A stretch of 20,000 bases of DNA from the NCBI GenBank assembly GCA_001586965.3, contig LUCW03000366.1, positions 100,001 to 120,000 of the forward strand, read 5' to 3'. Below are positions 10,146-20,000 of the stretch, piece after piece (the first letter of the stretch is position 1; each line of letters begins with the position of its first letter). The notes beneath the pieces are model-generated. The model was not told the DNA's origin. It did not search any database and saw only the letters and a program-made list of their open reading frames with translations. Position numbers and translations under genes: made by a program. The DNA comes from Sphaeroforma sirkka. Its lineage: Eukaryota; Opisthokonta; Ichthyosporea; Ichthyophonida.

Positions 10146-10349
10146 AAAGTTAAGACCATAAGCGGCAAGTGCTATCAATCTGTCATCTCTTGTGATAAAT
10201 ACTAATAATTAGACTGATAGTCTGATAGTACATTTGTTTTTTTAAAAAAATAAAAAATAATAATGAATATTTACACAGCACTGATAGTCTGATACATCAT
10301 ACAGTGATAGTCATAAATACATATAGGGGTATGATAGGATCGTGGATCG

Positions 10350-10455
10350 GAAGTCTCTCGCTCTGCCTCTCTCTCTCTCCTTGAGAGAGTAAATAGAGTT
10401 AGAATATAGAGAAGACTCAAAGGACAAAGACTCAAAGAGAGAGTCTCAGAGAGAA
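10350..10455. repeat. GA/CT-rich low-complexity tract
   Basis: A (CT)n-rich run is followed by (GA)n-rich sequence. CTCTCTC at 10371-10377 can pair with GAGAGAG at 10383-10389. GACTCAAAG occurs twice just after (near 10413 and 10429). Confidence 0.65.
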
Positions 10456-10804
10456 ACTGACAGTGATATTGCTATTTGATTTTTTCATACTCAGAAGTAC
10501 ATATAAATATTAATATGTAAACAAATACATAAATATGTGCATGCAGAATTGCAGAATGTACATGATGCTTGAACTGCTGACTGATGAAGCAGCATTTTGA
10601 TAACCAATGAAAATTGAGTTTCAAACTTGGCCGCAAGGAAACGGATTCTAATTGTAACAAATCATATATGTATGTACTACTATGTAAAAACATACATATT
10701 TATTGTTTTCATTTCAGATGTGAGATGTGAGATGATAATATAAATATTACGGATTATTGTCATTTTTGTTTCAGAAGATGAGAAAGATCAAAATAGAGAA
10801 GGGA

Positions 10805-10841
10805 CTCTCTCTAGTAGAGCCTCTACTCTCGTTAGAGAGAG
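10805..10841. repeat. Nested GA/CT inverted repeat
   Basis: CTCTCTCTA (10805-10813) is the exact inverse complement of TAGAGAGAG (10833-10841). Inside it GTAGAG (10814-10819) pairs with CTCTAC (10821-10826). The result is one long imperfect hairpin with an unpaired TCTCGT on one side. Confidence 0.75.
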
Positions 10842-11221
10842 AGAGGTTACAAAATATTGATGTACAATAATATAGTCATCAAAGTATATATCAATATATC
10901 ATGTCTGCGACTCTCCGACCTCCGAAATCCGACATAAAACTTGAAAAAGGATGACCCTTTACACTCTGGAGGACGGCAAAATATACGACCCCCGGGCCCC
11001 AGGCCCTGAGACGAACGATAATTTGTCATATTTTCTCTGGCATTGGTTAATCTTGGATTTGAATTGAATTAACATTCTGGACCAAATATTATACGATAAC
11101 AAGTCATGGGCCTATCTAACTTTTTTAAATGAAACTCTATACGCGTCAAAAACGCGTTATTCTCAACATATCCTGGCTATTTCATAAAAAGACTATTTCT
11201 TTAACCGGCTAAAATTGGTGT

Positions 11222-11244
11222 TGTATATATATCTATATCTATCT

Positions 11245-11284
<40 letters not shown>

Positions 11285-11305
11285 TTATATATATATATCT
11301 ATCTT

Positions 11306-11400
<95 letters not shown>

Positions 11401-11520
11401 GCATATATATATATATATAATACATACATATACATATATACATGGATATATAAACGTACATGCACGCACGCACGCACGCACGCATCATGCATATATATAT
11501 ATATAGTATATATATAATAT
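11222..11520. repeat. Long (TA)n tract with a (CACG)n block
   Basis: Several (TA)n runs are separated by TATC-type words. The longest covers about 11310-11396. A (GCAC)n run lies at about 11461-11484, then more (TA)n. The YIYIYI open frames here are repeat translations. Confidence 0.95.
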
Positions 11521-11579
11521 ACATATACATATGCGTATGCATGGAAACATGCATGTATATAATAATATAGATAGATGTA

Positions 11580-12540
11580 AATAAATATACATGTATGCGG
11601 GATCGATAATAATAATAATAATAATAATATATATGCATGCATGTAATACAATACACATGTAATGCACCGGACGCATCGGACGCGCACGTATATGACAACA
11701 ATGCGTGCGTACGCACATTGCATAATCATCATCATAATATGTAATACGTACATATATAATGCATACATATGTATCAATAATATATGTAATATATTATATA
11801 TATTGCGTATATACATACATGTACATGTAATACATAATAATAATGTTCATATATAATCATACATATTGTTATTTTATATCGTTTATATTTATATCAATAT
11901 GTAATGCGTATGCACATTACGCGCACACGCGCACGCACGTACGTCATCATGTCATCATCATCATGTAATATAACATAATATTGCTATATAATATATATAT
12001 GCCATATAATATTATGTGTTCATATGCATATCCATACATACATACATTATGCACATATAATATGTAATAATATAATACATGTATAATAATATATACATGA
12101 ATAATATATAATAATATATAATACATATATACTATACATTACATATATACATACATACGCTCATGTCATCATCAATCATCAATATTATGTAATTATGTAT
12201 AATAATAATATAATATGTATATATTTGCGTAATCTGGATGCTTTGCGCACAGGACGTATGTATGCCATATGCTTGCAATCTGTGCTGGCAGATAATAGTA
12301 TGTATGTAATAATATCATATATCAATACATATTCATACATATTCATTACGTACGTACGTATGTATGTAATAATGTATATATATATGTAATATGTATATAT
12401 GTTATATATATAATATATTATAATATATTATACATATATTATATATATATATATAATATATAATATATATATATACATATATATATGTATATATATATAT
12501 ATATATGTATATATATAATGATATACATAATATGATGTAT

Positions 12541-12614
<74 letters not shown>

Positions 12615-12650
12615 TAATAAATACATATATATATATATATATATATTCTT
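11580..12650. repeat. A/T microsatellite field: (ATA)n, (CAT)n, TACG and (TA)n
   Basis: It contains (ATA)n near 11606-11630, ATCATC runs near 11723 and 11943-11964, and an alternating purine-pyrimidine stretch of CGCG/CACG words near 11918-11943. A TACG/TATG run follows near 12347-12370, and a long (TA)n at about 12548-12602 with more to 12646. The only less repetitive piece is about 12225-12300, where I see no gene. Confidence 0.9.
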
Positions 12651-12861
12651 TTTTGGGAGACTTAGGCTATAAACTAGCCATAAAATGCATACAAACGAAC
12701 TGCACATGAGCCACTGATAGTAGATCTAAGACACAACCCTCTGATTTCCTAAAATGCAACGCGAATGCCGAATGGTGAACTGTGAATGGACGATGGTGAG
12801 TTGTGAATGCTACATGATTGCATGCTGTCAAATACCAAACGCACTAACGCTATACGTGTAC

Positions 12862-12869
12862 ACACACAC

Positions 12870-12912
<43 letters not shown>
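12862..12912. repeat. (CA)n-(TA)n microsatellite
   Basis: A short ACACACACA run passes into about 22 TA units with one C and one G interruption, upstream of the 3' end of the GNAT gene. Confidence 0.9.
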
Positions 12913-13150
12913 GATATACCACATTATATACCTTGCATATAAAAATCGCTGCAATAGCTGTGGCGCGCTATTTATTTGATATAATCTAGAATGTGCTCGA
13001 AGTGCGACACAATTACACCGCAAAATAAGTACTCAATAGCACTGTGGCATCGGTAAAAAAATAAAGAAATACTTCTACATACATTACCATCCGTATCGCA
13101 CTGCGTATATCAAACTACTATATCTAATCATGGCAACTTAAAAGTGATAG

Positions 13151-13909
13151 TCAGGGCACCAACTCCAACTCATACAACTTCAAATGGAAACTTTTAGCTT
13201 TCTCGTCATCAGCACCCAGTGCATCAGTTCCTGCCTGCCGAAAGCCGAAAGCCTCATATAAGTGTTGTGCGACGACATTGTCATGCGGTGTGCCTAATTT
13301 TAGAATACCACGGGCGGGAACGTTGCTTGTGCCTGCAGTACCCTCCGTGAGTAGTCTTCTGGCTAACGATATCACACCTTGAATAAGCATCCGTGCAATC
13401 CCTTGTCTCTGGCACTCAGGTGCCACACATAATGATTCCAGTCGACCATGGGTGCGATTGACCTCACACACATAAGACACCGCTCCAGCAATCAGATCTT
13501 CGCTGGTATCCACGTCTTGTATGTGTACATCTATCCCATCACCAGAGCGCTCTATGTTATTTTCATCGTCGTAGGTCACGATGGATGACCGGGGACTAAC
13601 TTTATGATCATTCTTGATGCGTCGACAAGCAACAATCGTATATGTTCTCGATTTCGATATGGGATTGATCGCATTGCTACTCGGAAACGCCTCGGCTCTT
13701 TTGCTATTAAGCATCGCACTGATGCAGTCTATTGCATATTTATTAGTTAGAGTACGTATGGTTTGCTCATGTGCGTTTGAGAACAGGCCATTGATGATAT
13801 CTTTATCGCTTGTCCGAAAGGGACGCAAATAGAAGCAGCCGCTCGAGATTTTGCCTTCTACGCAACTTTCTGACGAGCTTTCTAGGTTCATATCGGCAGC
13901 GTCTATCAT
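13151..13909 (-). CDS. GNAT-family N-acetyltransferase, single exon
   Basis: This 252-residue protein is predicted to move an acetyl group from acetyl-CoA to an amine; the acceptor is unknown. The GNAT start is visible at residues 26-37 (FYLRPFRTSDKD). Acetyl-CoA motif A lies near 157-175: LESLCVAPECQRQGIA, with Q167-x-x-G170-x-A172 fitting the R/Q-x-x-G-x-G/A pyrophosphate loop. Motif B is near 211-223 (NVVAQHLYEAFGF). Residues 60-135 are longer and more polar than in a minimal GNAT and read as an insert. The ATG at 13909 is the first after an in-frame TAG and has A at -3. No intron is needed, unlike its neighbours. No signal peptide or membrane segment is seen, so it is probably cytosolic or nuclear. 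Confidence 0.85.
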   Translation of the reverse strand: MIDAADMNLESSSESCVEGKISSGCFYLRPFRTSDKDIINGLFSNAHEQTIRTLTNKYAIDCISAMLNSKRAEAFPSSNAINPISKSRTYTIVACRRIKNDHKVSPRSSIVTYDDENNIERSGDGIDVHIQDVDTSEDLIAGAVSYVCEVNRTHGRLESLCVAPECQRQGIARMLIQGVISLARRLLTEGTAGTSNVPARGILKLGTPHDNVVAQHLYEAFGFRQAGTDALGADDEKAKSFHLKLYELELVP

Positions 13910-15400
13910 CTTGAAACTCCCCTCTAGTTGTTCCCTGTTGATTTCACCTGAGTTGCTTCGAGGGACGCATATGTAAATGATATTTCTCCGACGCCTCAGC
14001 GAATAACATTCATTAGTAGAATGGAACTATGGAGAAGGCATTCTCCCAAATGAGAAGCGAACCACTTATCCTTCAAAACTCTCCTCTTCTTGGGTATTTA
14101 TTTTCTAAATAAGAACACCAAACTTTTTATTTATGCCCCTGTGAGGCTGTGACTGTGGCGTCACACGGTCACAGTCACACGCCCAGTCGCTCACAATGTA
14201 TATTTACAAAATAAATACATATGACATACACACCATAAATATCATTGCTTTTAGTTTTAGGTCTCTCTTTGATATATTTATATATTTACATATTGTAGGG
14301 AGAGCTGGGAACATACAGATTTCAGAAGTATTTATATATATATATATATAAATGTTCTCATTATCTCGTACATTTATCTTTAGGTTTTTATATATATAAA
14401 AATAAGTACTCCGGCATTTTCCTTTTCAAAACTGGATTCCGTATGAATGAAATTACGTCCAGAATTTTTTCAACCAATCAAACTAATTTCCAAAAAAAAA
14501 CAAGAAACAAAAAAAAACAAAATACCGGCTGAAAGCCTGAAAGGCTGAAAACAGAAAACTACCTGTGAAAGTGAAAAGTCATGACCGTCTAGTAGTGTCT
14601 ACTACTCTATTTTTTATATTAAAATACAATACCTAGTAGCGAGAGAGAAAAGAGACTAAAAATATTCCTAATAATAGAAATTCTATATAACGTTCGGTAC
14701 TGATCTGGTCAGATAATGAACGCAAAGATTATTGGTCGCGCAATGGTAATTGCTGACAGCAATCTTTTGGAATGAAAATAGCAGCGAGCTGGCTTCAAAA
14801 TTACATTTAGATTTTAGATTTTAGTGAATCACTATGCAGAGAGACAAACTGCTCTAAAATGTGTAAAGCTGGCTTCCAATTAAAACACTATGATTACTTT
14901 CTATTTAGGTTTTAGTTATCTCCCTCCAATGCTTTTGGCCTGTTTTCACTTCTCCTAGCGTCCTCTAGGAAACGGGTATCGAATTTGCTGGATCCGCGCC
15001 CAGATACGTGACCAACCAATTCAACCATGCCTTCAATAAGTGTTATAATTTTAGCCAGCAACAGTGCAACACTGTGGAGGAGTTACTGACATAAAAAATG
15101 AGTAGCTATCATAAAGTAGCTCAGTTGTGTTCTAATAGAGATGAAAATAGGCAAATTTCAGGTAAGTACGCCTGTGAACAGCGTATGAGACGGCTAAGAA
15201 TTCTTCGTTAAATATACTGGTCTCTGCATTTTGAAGTGGCACTACTGCTTTTCCGAGAAAAAACATCACATTTATTAGAACAGTGCGTAGAGCTTATATT
15301 CTGTTGAATTTTAAAGAGCATCTTGGTAAGCCACAGTCAGCGCCACAAATACTTCTCACTTAATCTCTCAATCAACAAGACAAAAAGTACACATAGAAAT
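13910..15400. other. Intergenic region between divergent GNAT and PDZ genes
   Basis: No coding region was recognised. It should contain both promoters, since the GNAT gene runs left and the PDZ gene right. It holds a hairpin (14148-14179), a short TA run (14334-14351), poly-A rich sequence (about 14491-14522) and a small hairpin TAGTAG-TGT-CTACTA at 14590-14604. The part just before 15401 would be the PDZ 5' UTR. Confidence 0.55.
14148..14179. repeat. Perfect 10-bp stem, 12-base loop
   Basis: TGTGACTGTG (14148-14157) is the exact inverse complement of CACAGTCACA (14170-14179). The loop also carries GTCACAC, so alternative pairings are possible. It lies about 240 bases upstream of the GNAT start codon. 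Confidence 0.8.
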
Positions 15401-15790
15401 ATGGCGTTCAAGCGAGGTACATCACTACCGGCTGGCAGCGGTGTCGGTGCAGGTTATAGCAATCTCAGCAGCAGTGTTTGCAGCTACAGCAGCAGTCTGA
15501 GCAGCTTCACAGGACCCTTTAGTGAAGATGAAGAAGCGATCAAACTTTTCGTCAGGGAGCTAGAGTTGAGGTGTGTTTCAACTCTCGCCAAGTATAGTGC
15601 AACACTGCGTAAATAGACTACAACAACTGTGTAGCACGTTTTGTTAGACTTAAGGTCAAATTACGGCTCAGATTTGTACTAAAATATCAGTATACATACA
15701 AATATTCACTTTGCTCTGGACAAAAATAAGTGTACTCACTACTCTGTATACATACAATTGTACAAATGTGCCAATATATATATTTAATAT

Positions 15791-15880
<90 letters not shown>

Positions 15881-16608
15881 TAAATATAAACATTGTATAT
15901 ATATATAATATATATATAATATATATAATGCGTATTACTGTACGTACATACATGCATACACATACATGCAACAATATATATATAATATGTATAATATTAA
16001 TACATATATATATATATATTATATATATACATACAATAATATAATAATATAATATATATATATACATATGTTATTATACATTTGTATTCATATATATATT
16101 ACCATTTAATATATATATTGTATGTATTTATATATTATTGTGCATACACATGCAACACATAATATCATGTGTATTATTATTGTGTGTATTGTTATATATA
16201 TTATGTATGATATTACATACACAGCATGTGCGCCACACATAGCATGTACATATGTGCATATATTATTATTATTATTAATAATAATATTACACATACAATA
16301 TATTGGCAATATAGATCATGTCCATCACATGTACATTATGCATATACATACATTATATACATATAATACATGCAATCATTATATTATATTATTCATCAGT
16401 GTGGTTTGATTGCAATGTATGTTATACATATCATATATTATATCAATACATATATATATATTTACATATTATATTATTACATATACATATATACATGTAC
16501 ATACATATTAGTTATTATGCCATATTATATTACATATATATATATATATATTATATATTATATATATGTATATATATACATATATAATATGTACACATAT
16601 ATATATAC

Positions 16609-16687
<79 letters not shown>

Positions 16688-16810
16688 ATATATTATATAT
16701 ATTATATATTATATATATATATATATATGTAAATATGTAAATATGGAAATATGTGTCATCCATACATATATATATATATATGTATATACATATATCATAT
16801 ATATATATAA

Positions 16811-16849
<39 letters not shown>

Positions 16850-18052
16850 AATATTCTTTTAGAATTCGCGTACTACATCGCGCAACGTAATTGCATACCA
16901 CATTTACGCGAGCTTCCTGGTTGCTGTTTGTTCCACAGTTTCCGAGTGAATACTTCAACCTTGACTGTATGTAGTGAGCGTCATGACTCAAAATGCATGT
17001 GCGAAAATGATTGACCTTCTAGTACATGTGGGCCAACTTTACATATACAGTCGTAATGAGGACAGTATACTTGTCAACAATTAGGAATCAGGGTCCCCAC
17101 TTAAATTCATAGGTTTCGGAGACAATTATGTCAATTAATAGGCTCGTCACTGACAAGAACCTATACCTATAGTGCTGTTCAGGATGACCAACCAAGTGAA
17201 GAGATCAATGGCGTAACTCTTCAATGGGTAGAAGATCGCATCCATGTTGTGACTGTTAAACCTAAGTCTCGAGCCGAACGTGCAGGTCTCTTTGTTGGCG
17301 ACGAAATTCTCGAGGTATGCAGCACAATACAATTGTGAATATGACGTTTGTACTCCGATAGCCATTTCAGCGGTATATAGCTGCATTCTCGGGCTTTCTA
17401 TACATGCGAAAACCCACGACTGACATTGTAGCCTGGTAATTCAATACAATAGGTTAATGGTGTGACGATAGATATCGGATATCCACCCGAAGCCGTGTCA
17501 AACTTACTCGCAGCGTCCGGGGCCGTAAAAATAACCATCCGTGATGGTCCCACACAATCGCTGACCATAGAGAGAGGCCACGAGAGAGAGAGAATTGGCA
17601 TTAGTTACGATGGTGGCTTGGTAGGTGCTCTTCGCATATATCGTATTGTCCATATTCATCGGAATTTTATATGTATATCAGTTTATCCATCATATAAGAT
17701 ACTGTTCCTAATATAAGAAATAAAATTCTAACACTACTGCATTTTTACTTTGTTGTCTTGACCATCGCAGGTCACCAGGACCGCGCCTGATTCGCCGGCA
17801 ACTCGACACCGCGTACCCACGGGTCTTGGCATTGTAGAGGTGAATGGCAAGTCTGTTATGGGCAAGAGTGACAAGGATATCATGCGCAAACTGGACAAGA
17901 CTAAAGGAACCTTGAGTCTGACGCTTATGGATGGCGCCCTATCATCTGAGATTAACCGAAACATGTCGCCAAGACCCAAGGACGTCCGACGAGTGGGTAC
18001 CCCTCCCGCCATTCTGTCGCGATCGTTTGAGGCTCTCAGACGATTTAACTAG
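15401..18052 (+). CDS. Syntenin-like tandem PDZ scaffold protein
   Basis: Five exons join in phase to 259 codons plus stop: 15401-15570, 16939-16966, 17183-17314, 17453-17620 and 17771-18052. The ATG has A at -3 and G at +4. Residues 1-60 are Ser/Gly-rich then acidic, without the LYPxL ALIX-binding motifs of animal syntenin. PDZ1 spans about 72-139 ([18 protein letters not shown], then VKITIRDGP) and PDZ2 about 146-219 (carboxylate-binding loop RIGI at 157-160, [21 protein letters not shown]). The two are joined by almost no linker, and a short basic tail follows. The tight pair, TIRD junction and C-terminal placement match the layout of syntenin, an adaptor for syndecan tails and phosphoinositides in trafficking and exosome formation. 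The length is close to the roughly 300 residues of animal syntenin. Tandem PDZ is sure and orthology likely. The microexon and first donor (gtgtgt) are the weakest parts. Confidence 0.8.
15793..16845. repeat. TA-rich microsatellite field in PDZ intron 1
   Basis: Near-pure (TA)n covers about 15793-15876. Mixed A/T words with ATT, CAT and TGTA runs follow to about 16520, then more (TA)n/(TAT)n to 16729 and again at about 16767-16845. An ATTATT/AATAAT palindrome sits near 16262-16284. All of it lies inside the intron between 15570 and 16939. Confidence 0.9.
16939..16966 (+). other. Candidate 28-nt microexon of the PDZ gene
   Basis: A strong acceptor (TTGCTGTTTGTTCCACAG) lies immediately before it and donor GTATGT immediately after. 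It takes the 2-base phase left by exon 1 and returns phase 0, exactly what the PDZ1 exon at 17183 needs. It adds [10 protein letters not shown] just before PDZ1. Without it, exon 1 joined to 17183 meets a stop after about ten codons. The alternative is the weak acceptor GACAAG at 17149-17154. Confidence 0.6.
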
Positions 18053-19060
18053 ATTTGGCATCTACTGCGTTATCTTATACCAATATACTTTGTAAGATGT
18101 TGTTTTAGCACGGCTACTCTTGCTTAGTATCGCCGTGTTGCTAATGAGAGAGTGCGCAGTACATCCAAATTCCACCGATAGTTTTATATTTCACACAAAT
18201 CGACATTATTGTTGTCCACACCCAAGGAAGTTGCCTGACAACAAAGCTCTAGTACAGTGTGTGGCTGGCTCCGTAGGATGCTAACAACAATGCGATTGTG
18301 AGTGAAAAGTATATATATATGTATTCAACAACAGAAGACAGGTGACGTGCAAACCCGACCGTGATTCACTGCACTCATCTATCGGAAACTTCTGTTGTTT
18401 TGTATACTATCGGTGGAAAGTTTTATATAGCGACCCCGCAGCCCCGATTTGTAATACAAAGGGTACAGCTACTACGACTCGACGTTCGAGCGGAGGTATC
18501 TCAGTGTAAATTGAGCATATTGGGGCAAGTATCGATTTAAAAAAAAATAAACTCGTAAGCCTTAAATGAACCTGTGCATTTGAGTTTTGACCTATTTTGA
18601 TATTTGACCTCCACTTCTGCGAAACTGCGATACATATTCATTCCTTGCAGGCTACTAGCAAGCCACGATAATTTTAGATAAAAAAAAGGCACGATAATTG
18701 TAGCCTCAGTCTGGAAGCTCTAGCCTAATAGCACAGCCCGAGTTACAACGATACAACACCACGTGCCATGTGCTTAGGCAATACCACGGAAACGTGTGTC
18801 TCGTCGTACTACAGCATGCTTCTCATCCAATTTTTCTCGAAAGGTTCATTTGCAGTGAATCACACACTCATAATATTCACTAACTCAATATTTTTAGGTG
18901 ATATGATGTATGCTTCCAACCAAAAATAGATGGAAAGTGTTCTGCAGTGTTGCATTCCTATATGGTATTTCATCGTGCATGCACAGTTAACTATGTCTAA
19001 GTATATGAGAAGTGGATCTGGGTGGTTGCATGGATTTGAAGGCGCAATACTTTTATATTT

Positions 19061-19218
19061 AAGACCCCAGCACTGTTATTACCAACTACCCGACCACCTG
19101 TGCACCTACATCCTAGGACCCAACACTGACGTTGGCAACTACAGGGCCATCGGTGTACCTACAATCAAGACCCCAATACTGTTGTTAGCAACTACCGGAC
19201 ATCAGTGGAACTATTCAG
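19061..19218 (+). repeat. Three-copy minisatellite, about 53-bp period
   Basis: Units start at 19061, 19115 and 19167. The shared core is AAGACCCC or AGGACCC, then ACACTG or a variant, then GCAACTAC or CCAACTAC, then a C-rich part and CACCTACA or TACCTACA. Copies differ at several sites. In one frame it gives a weak protein repeat, but there is no other sign of coding. Confidence 0.75.
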
Positions 19219-19704
19219 CCCATGGAGTATATCGCGTTCTATGTCGGTGGCTAAATACACTACACCATTCAGTCTGTTCTGCCTAGTAAAGATTTAACAG
19301 TTTGCACAAGTATAGTTCGAATAATCGATTCTAATTATATAAATGTGGATCCTTTTTTGTTTTCGAGTACAATTTCGTACACATCGAGTTTACTAAACAT
19401 AGGTATGTGTCTCCGTAGCTTCTCATGTTAGCATCACTAGCTGATCTGGCAGTATATATCCTTTAAAATGCAAAAAAAAATGCATTAAGGCTTGTTAATT
19501 ATCCAATTTGTAGGAAGCTGCATCGAAATTGGAACTTACTCATCGTAGAAAAAAAACTACGATTCACAGAAGAAATTCACAAGCAACATTGCCAGGGGAG
19601 AAGGCCGAGAGCCAGCTGAGCGAACTAAGAAAGTTCAATCCGCATAGATTATTATATTCAATTCACAATACATCGTTACGCATCCAATAATTTAAAAAAG
19701 AGTA

Positions 19705-19724
19705 AACTACATACCTATGTAGTT
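19705..19724. repeat. Perfect palindrome, 9-bp arms
   Basis: AACTACATA (19705-19713) and TATGTAGTT (19716-19724) are inverse complements around a CC centre. Confidence 0.8.
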
Positions 19725-19727
19725 ATG

Positions 19728-19782
19728 TACACTTGTATTTATTTTATTTAATAATATGGTACACTTGTAATTATTTTATTTA
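19728..19782. repeat. 23-bp direct repeat, 32-bp period
   Basis: TACACTTGTATTTATTTTAT at 19728 is repeated at 19760 with one T to A change. The copies (19728-19750 and 19760-19782) are separated by ATAATATGG. Confidence 0.8.
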
Positions 19783-19876
19783 TACCGCAAGCGTGTCGTT
19801 TTATTACAACCTAGTACTGACATGGCGAGTTGGTGACAGCTTCTGGTGACATATTTTTTAGCGGGCAATATGCACT

Positions 19877-19911
19877 GTCATAGCCTCCTACTAGCTAGAG
19901 GAGGCTATGAC
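19877..19911. repeat. Perfect 13-bp stem-loop
   Basis: GTCATAGCCTCCT (19877-19889) is the exact inverse complement of AGGAGGCTATGAC (19899-19911). The 9-base loop ACTAGCTAG contains the palindrome CTAGCTAG. No U-run follows that would suggest a terminator-like element. Confidence 0.85.
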
Positions 19912-20000
19912 TCATATTGACTGTGGGAATACATACCTTATAGCCACTCCTAAAATATGTATTTACATAAATATGTAGAACAGATACACGAGAAAAAAAA

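Larger units (their letters stand above)
9411..13150. other. Large intergenic repeat-rich region
   Basis: It lies between the start of the secreted-protein gene and the end of the GNAT gene. The first 150 bases or so should hold the 5' UTR and promoter of the former; no clear TATA box stands out from the A/T background. It then holds a GC-rich island (9925-10145), GA/CT inverted repeats (10350-10850), a second small GC-rich patch (about 10970-11015) and a long microsatellite field (11222-12650). The longest non-repeat open frame, 9702-9986 (+), starts at TTG and matches no family I recognise. TTTATT at 12971-12976 is an AATAAA on the minus strand and may be the GNAT poly(A) signal. Confidence 0.55.
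18053..20000. other. 3' flank of the PDZ gene, no gene recognised
   Basis: It starts with the PDZ 3' UTR. No convincing coding exon is seen. The longest open frame, 18930-19286 (+), runs through a three-copy minisatellite and resembles no known family. Other content is a short TA run near 18310, poly-A runs (18540, 18680, 19473, 19550), a direct repeat and palindrome at 19705-19782, and a strong hairpin at 19877-19911. A gene start off the right edge cannot be excluded. Confidence 0.5.

Noticed and set aside
11215..12707. Open frames of 60-143 codons in the microsatellite field
   Set aside because: The composition is that of simple repeats; they exist only because TA repeats rarely make stops in some frames.
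12754..12989. Short open frames before the GNAT 3' end
   Set aside because: The second half is TA-repeat translation and the first half has no domain or splice support.
17149..17182. Acceptor GACAAG at 17154 joining exon 1 directly to PDZ1
   Set aside because: It keeps the frame but lacks a pyrimidine tract; the microexon model uses better sites. Kept as the main alternative.
17147..17386. Minus-strand open frame of 79 codons
   Set aside because: It is antisense to the PDZ1 exon, which has clear PDZ residues and splice sites on the plus strand.
18930..19286. 118-codon plus-strand open frame
   Set aside because: About half of it is a minisatellite; no domain, signal peptide or homologue was recognised.
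1..20000. tRNA, rRNA or CRISPR elements
   Set aside because: I looked for B-box-like GTTCGAATC words and regularly spaced palindromic repeats. Only a weak GTTCGAATAATCGA near 19315 was found, without a cloverleaf.

Overview
This looks like nuclear DNA of an intron-rich eukaryote. Genes are split by GT-AG introns, mostly with gtatgt or gtaagt donors, and lie among long A/T-rich stretches full of (TA)n and (CA)n microsatellites. A tandem-PDZ protein that resembles syntenin, together with extracellular TSP1, EGF and HYR modules, points to Holozoa. My best guess is a unicellular holozoan, for example an ichthyosporean. That is inference from gene content, and no species is identified.

Layout. 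About 197/392-1645 (+): a Nudix hydrolase with three well-supported exons and an uncertain 5' end. 1646-2841: noncoding, with small tandem duplications. 2842-9410 (-): one nine-exon gene whose exons join in phase into a 1189-residue secreted protein. Its order is signal peptide, GH114-like barrel, five small double-Cys modules, two TSP1 repeats, EGF, HYR, a Pro/Ser/Thr/Val stalk, Cys-rich modules and a bulb-type-lectin-like domain. Intron 1 (7641-9257) holds a large composite TA/CA microsatellite. 9411-13150: no convincing gene, but microsatellites, a GC-rich island and GA/CT inverted repeats. 13151-13909 (-): a single-exon GNAT acetyltransferase. 13910-15400: noncoding with a short hairpin. 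15401-18052 (+): a syntenin-like tandem PDZ gene in five exons, one a 28-nt microexon, with TA repeats filling most of its first intron. 18053-20000: no gene seen, only short tandem and inverted repeats.

The four genes show no shared pathway. The two richest are the secreted modular protein, probably a matrix, cell-wall or adhesion component, and the PDZ scaffold, probably a membrane-proximal adaptor. Exon boundaries were assigned by hand from splice signals, phase and domain continuity, with no transcript evidence.
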